Shown in pieces: positions 5,954-9,127 of a stretch of 9,127 bases of DNA. Position 1 is the stretch's first letter; each line of letters begins with the position of its first letter. The notes under the pieces are model-generated. The model had not been told where the DNA came from, searched no databases, and saw nothing but the letters and a program-made list of their open reading frames with translations. The position numbers were made by a program, and so were the translations under genes. Source of the DNA: JBCDCU01 sp039180865 (GTDB taxonomy: Bacteria; Pseudomonadota; Alphaproteobacteria; Rhizobiales; JACESI01); NCBI GenBank assembly GCA_039180865.1, contig JBCDCZ010000180.1, positions 1 to 9,127 of the forward strand. Direction: 5' to 3'.

Positions 5954-5979
5954 CGCGAAAGAAGTTCGAGGAGAGGTAA

Positions 5980-6285
5980 ATGAGCGAAATAGACCAGAAG
6001 ACACAAACCGAATTGGAGGCGGCTGCATTTCGGCGGCTTGTAAAACATCTGCGCGAGCGGACCGATGTTCAAAACATCGATCTGATGAACTTGGCTGGCT
6101 TCTGCAGGAACTGCCTATCCACATGGTATGACGAGGCGGCAGCGGAAGCTGACATTGCCCTTGGCAAGGACAAGTCGCGGGAGATCATATACGGAATGCC
6201 ATACGGCGAGTGGAAAGCAAAGTATCAGACGGAAGCAAGCGCGGAGCAGACGGAGGCATTCAAGGACAATGCTCCACAGCATTAA
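5980..6285 (+). CDS. DUF1244 family protein
   Basis: A 101-residue soluble, mainly helical protein of the DUF1244 family, common in alphaproteobacteria and of unknown function. The core signature LAGFCRNCLSTWYDEAA (about 38-54) contains a CxxC pair (C42, C45), followed by SREIIYGMPYGEWKAKYQ (about 66-83). The CxxC could bind metal or act in redox chemistry, but no second Cys/His pair is obvious, so this is open. No signal peptide or membrane segment. The ATG has an unusually strong Shine-Dalgarno (GAGGAGAGG, 5968-5976). It lies 26 bp after the amidohydrolase gene and 95 bp before gapR on the same strand. Confidence 0.88.
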   Translation: MSEIDQKTQTELEAAAFRRLVKHLRERTDVQNIDLMNLAGFCRNCLSTWYDEAAAEADIALGKDKSREIIYGMPYGEWKAKYQTEASAEQTEAFKDNAPQH

Positions 6286-6380
6286 GAAGAGGTCTTGACC
6301 CGCCCCACGCCCTCTGGCACCCATGGCCGACTTTCTCATGATGATTTGAAATCGGTTCGAGCCGGGAGGGATTGGCGCCT

Positions 6381-6671
6381 ATGTCCGATGTTGGCGGTGT
6401 TGCCGCAGACCAATTGCGTTCGATTGTAGAACGCGTCGAAAAACTGGAAGAAGAAAAGCAGGCCATCGCTGAGGACATCAAGGAAGTCTTTGCCGAAGCC
6501 AAAGCGAATGGCTTTGATACGAAGACGCTGCGGACCGTTATCAGAATGCGCAAGCAAAATGCCGAAGAGCGCCAGGAACAGGAAGCAATGCTGGATCTCT
6601 ATTTGCAGGCTCTCGGCATGATTCCCGGAAGTTTCGATGCGGATACGTCAGAGGACCGTGAAGCGGTCTGA
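6381..6671 (+). CDS. gapR: GapR, nucleoid-associated protein (DUF2312)
   Basis: The 96-residue product matches GapR/DUF2312 across its length: coiled-coil QLRSIVERVEKLEEEKQ, then EVFAEAKANGFD, the basic DNA-contacting stretch TLRTVIRMRKQN (49-60), and LDLYLQALGMI near the end. In Caulobacter GapR forms a tetrameric ring around overtwisted DNA, follows positive supercoiling ahead of forks and RNA polymerase, and stimulates gyrase and topoisomerase IV. The Caulobacter protein is about 89 residues; this one has an extra acidic tail (PGSFDADTSEDREAV). The ATG at 6381 lies behind GGGAGGG (6364-6370); a TTG three codons earlier is less likely. The 95-bp gap upstream has a good -35 (CTTGAC, 6294-6299) but no clear -10, so it may have its own promoter besides read-through. 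A strong terminator follows. Confidence 0.92.
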   Translation: MSDVGGVAADQLRSIVERVEKLEEEKQAIAEDIKEVFAEAKANGFDTKTLRTVIRMRKQNAEERQEQEAMLDLYLQALGMIPGSFDADTSEDREAV

Positions 6672-6738
6672 CCCATATTACTTGCAGATAGCACCCGGTC
6701 TGACAGCCATTCCCAAAAGGTGAGCTGAAATCGGTCAC

Positions 6739-6770
6739 AAAAAAAGCGGCTCAAAGGCCGCTTTTTTTTT
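6739..6770. terminator. Bidirectional terminator between gapR and the DUF882 gene
   Basis: The stem GCGGC (6746-6750) and GCCGC (6757-6761) with a 6-nt loop is flanked by seven A on the left and nine T on the right, so the A/T runs extend the stem and a T tract follows the hairpin on either strand. It lies between two convergent genes and should end both transcripts. Confidence 0.9.
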
Positions 6771-6789
6771 AAATCTCCTGCTCTCTGGT

Positions 6790-8889
6790 CTATTCGCTGA
6801 GCTGTGAGAGCTGGAAACCACCAAACCGAACGGTCGGCGTTGGTTTAATCGCGTTTCCTTTGAAGCGTACGTCCGTGCCGCGATCACCCTTCAGCGAGAA
6901 AGTTCCGGCATAAACGCTGACCGGTTGAACGAACAATTGCGGCATTGCGCTTGGATTGGGCACGGCCATGGCCTCGTATGACATCACCGGTGTCGTCAGA
7001 AGTCCGGTCTTCTGGATCTTGCGAAGCGCTTCTTTCTTGAACGCGTCCCGGTTTTTATTTGCTTTCTGGCTTTTCTCGAAGGCTGCCCTGCGCTCTGCAA
7101 ATCTTTCTGCAGCTTCGCGTTTTGCGGCTTTGTGCGCCTCGGGATTGAGCCGCTCGACGAGCGCCTGTTTCAAGGCTTGGCGATCATCACCTTCGCCCAG
7201 TCCTGCGCCCCCAAGTGCTGCCAGATTGACGATTTTGGCTTCCGCAGGCTGATCGAACCGGTCATCGAAACCAAGTTTTCCGGCGGCTTTCCGAGCCTTG
7301 AACGCGAGCGTTGCTGCGCGGGCTGCTTCTCTCACTGCGTTTGACGCGACTTCAAAATCGCCAAAACGTTTGTCGAAAGCATTTCCGCCAACTGGCCCGG
7401 TGATGCCTCTGTCGCCAGGGGTTGCAGGATCATCGACGATCGCGCTTGGATCGGCAAAGGCAAGCCTGAGGTCAGAGGACGAGGTTTGCGATTTTGTTGG
7501 TTGATCTGGACCCGATGAGCGCAACACAAGGCGTGTTGGATCTTTCAAAGGAGAAGATGTGCCAACTTCTTCGTTAAGAATTCTGCTCGGGCCGGGCGCT
7601 CCGTCTGACGGCTGCGCGACGAGAGATGCTGTAACTGTTTGAGAGACGTTACCCGGAAGCTCGTTTGGGTTCCGCTGATCTTCTGCATCTGTGCTGCTTG
7701 CCAGAACATACCGTGACGGGAGGCGCTCCGTCTCATTCGTTTTGTCTGAGCCAACATCGGTGTTCGCGGCAATAACAATCGCGTTGTCGTTGACAGTAGC
7801 ATCACGCAATCCCGCCGGGAGAGGGCGTGGGATTGGAGCGCTCGCGATTACAACTGGCGCGTTGTCGCTGTTATCTTCACGTCCAATGCGCGAGCGGATT
7901 GTCTTAGGCTGTTCTGCATCGACGTTATTGGCAACAACAACAGGTGCAGATGCCGGGCGTTCGCGTGGAACGGCCTTGATCTTCGGCGCACTTGCTTTCG
8001 CAGTTACGACAGGTTTCGAAGCCCGTTCGTTAACACGCGTCGTAGATGCGACCTGGACTGAATCGCCTGCGTTTTTGTCATCAGACCGGAAGATACCTCC
8101 GAGAAGGCCGCGGCTGGCATCATCCCGATCGCGACCCGCGACGCGGATACGGGACCGTTTGCTCTTGCTGAGCGGTTGTATCACCTTGTTGCGGCGCGAT
8201 TTGTAATCTGCAAGTGCTTCCGCATATTTCGGCATCCGCCCACCGGTGCGCGGCGATTTGTGGAGCGTCTTTCCGTCCGGGAAGAGGCGCGCCATCAGTT
8301 TTGAGCTCATACGCGGCCAATGGCGAACATTGCCGGTATCCATATGAACGAACGGTGTTGCTGATCCCGGATAATAGCCAACGCCGCCTTCCTGCATCTT
8401 AAGGCCGATTTCCCGAATCTTCGATGCGGGAACGCCTGGAATATAGAAGTCCATGGCTTTGCCAAGCGAATGCTGGCTGAAGCGCGCCACACCGCGCGAT
8501 CTGCGGCGGAGTGCGTCGTTGGTTTTCTTGGATCGATAGCCGGAGACGATCATGATCGGTCTGGTCGCGCCTGATTCCTGATAGATCGACCAGACAAGGT
8601 CGAAGAGCCGCGGATCCATTTTCGTGGGTTCGTTGCGTCGCCAGTCTCGTGTGAGCCAGCTGAGCTGTTTCAGCCCTTCCTGAACGTAACGACCGTTTCT
8701 TCGGAAAGTAATTTTCTTTTCTTCGCCGGTATGCGTGAAGCGCACCCAAAGTGTGCGGTCGCCACCTTTTGCGACCGCTTCGCCGGTTCCGGGCGCGAAT
8801 GGTCCGGTGGCGCAGATCGAAAACGTGAGCGTTACAGAAAAGATGACTTTGGACGCCTTCGCAAGCGAGGGCGACACGTAATCGCGCAT
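6790..8889 (-). CDS. Secreted DUF882 (M15A-like) protein with long disordered tail
   Basis: 699 residues from the ATG at 8889. Residues 1-40 look like a signal peptide (MRDYVSPSLAKASK, then hydrophobic VIFSVTLTFSICA). A DUF882/M15A-like domain covers about 45-215: SGYRSKKTN (116-124), SQHSLGKAMDFYIPG with H140 and D147, and FVHMDTGNVRHW with H182 and D184. H140, D147 and H182 fit the zinc ligands of D-Ala-D-Ala carboxypeptidase-like murein hydrolases (YcbK/MepK type), so a periplasmic peptidoglycan role is inferred. Residues about 220-540 are polar and low in complexity, with a recurring V-V-x-A motif; about 565-625 are Ala/Lys/Arg-rich and helical; the last 70 may form a small beta unit. The frame continues upstream to a TTG at 8994, but that would put 35 residues before the signal peptide. 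The Shine-Dalgarno at 8889 is poor, so the start is uncertain. Confidence 0.85.
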   Translation of the reverse strand: MRDYVSPSLAKASKVIFSVTLTFSICATGPFAPGTGEAVAKGGDRTLWVRFTHTGEEKKITFRRNGRYVQEGLKQLSWLTRDWRRNEPTKMDPRLFDLVWSIYQESGATRPIMIVSGYRSKKTNDALRRRSRGVARFSQHSLGKAMDFYIPGVPASKIREIGLKMQEGGVGYYPGSATPFVHMDTGNVRHWPRMSSKLMARLFPDGKTLHKSPRTGGRMPKYAEALADYKSRRNKVIQPLSKSKRSRIRVAGRDRDDASRGLLGGIFRSDDKNAGDSVQVASTTRVNERASKPVVTAKASAPKIKAVPRERPASAPVVVANNVDAEQPKTIRSRIGREDNSDNAPVVIASAPIPRPLPAGLRDATVNDNAIVIAANTDVGSDKTNETERLPSRYVLASSTDAEDQRNPNELPGNVSQTVTASLVAQPSDGAPGPSRILNEEVGTSSPLKDPTRLVLRSSGPDQPTKSQTSSSDLRLAFADPSAIVDDPATPGDRGITGPVGGNAFDKRFGDFEVASNAVREAARAATLAFKARKAAGKLGFDDRFDQPAEAKIVNLAALGGAGLGEGDDRQALKQALVERLNPEAHKAAKREAAERFAERRAAFEKSQKANKNRDAFKKEALRKIQKTGLLTTPVMSYEAMAVPNPSAMPQLFVQPVSVYAGTFSLKGDRGTDVRFKGNAIKPTPTVRFGGFQLSQLSE

Positions 8890-8953
8890 AGCACGCAACC
8901 CGCGCGCAGCGTCGATAGCCGAGCCAATAATCAAGAGCGTTGTCCCTACACTA

Positions 8954-8991
8954 ATACTGCACAACCCTGGCGCAACCCCGCTGTGCAGTAT
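8954..8991. repeat. Perfect 10-bp inverted repeat upstream of the DUF882 gene
   Basis: ATACTGCACA (8954-8963) and TGTGCAGTAT (8982-8991) are perfectly complementary across an 18-bp spacer, 65 bp upstream of the chosen ATG. The arms are 28 bp apart centre to centre, near-integral in helical turns. It could be an operator for a dimeric or paired regulator, or a leader hairpin if transcription starts to its right. No T run follows on either strand, so it is not a terminator. Confidence 0.55.
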
Positions 8992-9003
8992 CAACGCTTA
9001 TCA

Positions 9004-9018
9004 TTAACAAACGTTTAC
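9004..9018 (-). promoter_or_regulatory. CtrA-like site upstream of the DUF882 gene
   Basis: TTAA (9004-9007), seven bases, then TTAC (9015-9018): on the gene strand GTAA-N7-TTAA, one mismatch from the CtrA consensus TTAA-N7-TTAA. It lies about 115 bp upstream of the chosen start. CtrA control is plausible for an envelope gene in this group, but such sites also occur by chance. Confidence 0.3.
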
Positions 9019-9082
9019 CAGACCCCAATCCGGCTCACTCAGCTAATGATCAGCACCCCACTGTGTGATCTTGAAATACGGC

Positions 9083-9110
9083 AAAAATGCGACGAAGCCA
9101 AGGGGCTTCG
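9083..9110 (-). terminator. Probable terminator of a gene beyond the right edge
   Basis: A perfect 7-bp stem, CGAAGCC (9093-9099) and GGCTTCG (9104-9110), has a 4-nt loop. On the minus strand it is followed after five bases by TTTTT (A run 9083-9087). It fits the end of a minus-strand gene lying past the window. Confidence 0.45.
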
Positions 9111-9127
9111 CCGTTACAAATGTTCCA

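Noticed and set aside
5372..6124. 250-codon minus-strand frame opposite the amidohydrolase gene.
   Set aside because: It lies antisense to a recognisable enzyme and spans its stop, the intergenic gap and the start of DUF1244; residue composition is non-protein-like.
6323..6349. Eight-codon ORF (MADFLMMI) upstream of gapR as a leader peptide.
   Set aside because: No Shine-Dalgarno, no attenuator-like hairpins, no codon bias of interest.
7691..8206. 171-codon plus-strand frame opposite the DUF882 gene.
   Set aside because: Shadow of the low-complexity tail; Ser/Arg/Ala-rich with no domain.

Overview
The window reads as chromosomal DNA of an alphaproteobacterium, most likely of the order Hyphomicrobiales (Rhizobiales). 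The basis is family content: CpdR, GapR (DUF2312), DUF1036, DUF1244, a DUF882 (M15A-like) secreted protein, a cysteine-free L36 and a rhizobial-type pyruvate kinase, in an order that from memory resembles a conserved rhizobial block. No genome comparison was run and the genus cannot be named. There are no transposases, integrases, phage genes, CRISPR arrays or defence genes, and base composition looks even throughout.

Left part (1-1121): a regulatory stretch with several inverted repeats and a perfect TATAAT leads into cpdR, the single-domain response regulator that primes ClpXP proteolysis. It is followed by tRNA-Val(GAC) with its own promoter, then the 41-residue ribosomal protein L36 gene (ykgO/rpmJ type) closed by a strong terminator.

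Middle part (1122-5143): an exported TPR protein and a membrane-anchored alpha/beta hydrolase form a plus-strand pair. It converges, with only 3 bp between stop codons, on a minus-strand operon of a secreted DUF1036 protein and pyruvate kinase. The kinase carries the sequence signature of K+-independent enzymes. A TTGACA promoter for the minus operon lies in the 135-bp divergent gap before the next plus-strand genes.

Right part (5144-9127): an N-formylglutamate amidohydrolase-family protein, a DUF1244 protein and the nucleoid protein GapR form a plus-strand cluster. It ends at a bidirectional terminator shared with a convergent minus-strand gene for a secreted DUF882 peptidase-like protein with a 450-residue disordered, repeat-bearing tail. 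The leader of that gene holds a perfect 10-bp inverted repeat, and a CtrA-like site lies upstream.

The functional theme is core metabolism plus cell-cycle and chromosome control (CpdR, GapR) and envelope proteins. I see no clear new multi-gene system. The points most worth a second look are the cpdR control region, the DUF882 leader and tail, the pyruvate kinase cation signature, and the link of gapR with two metabolic or unknown genes.
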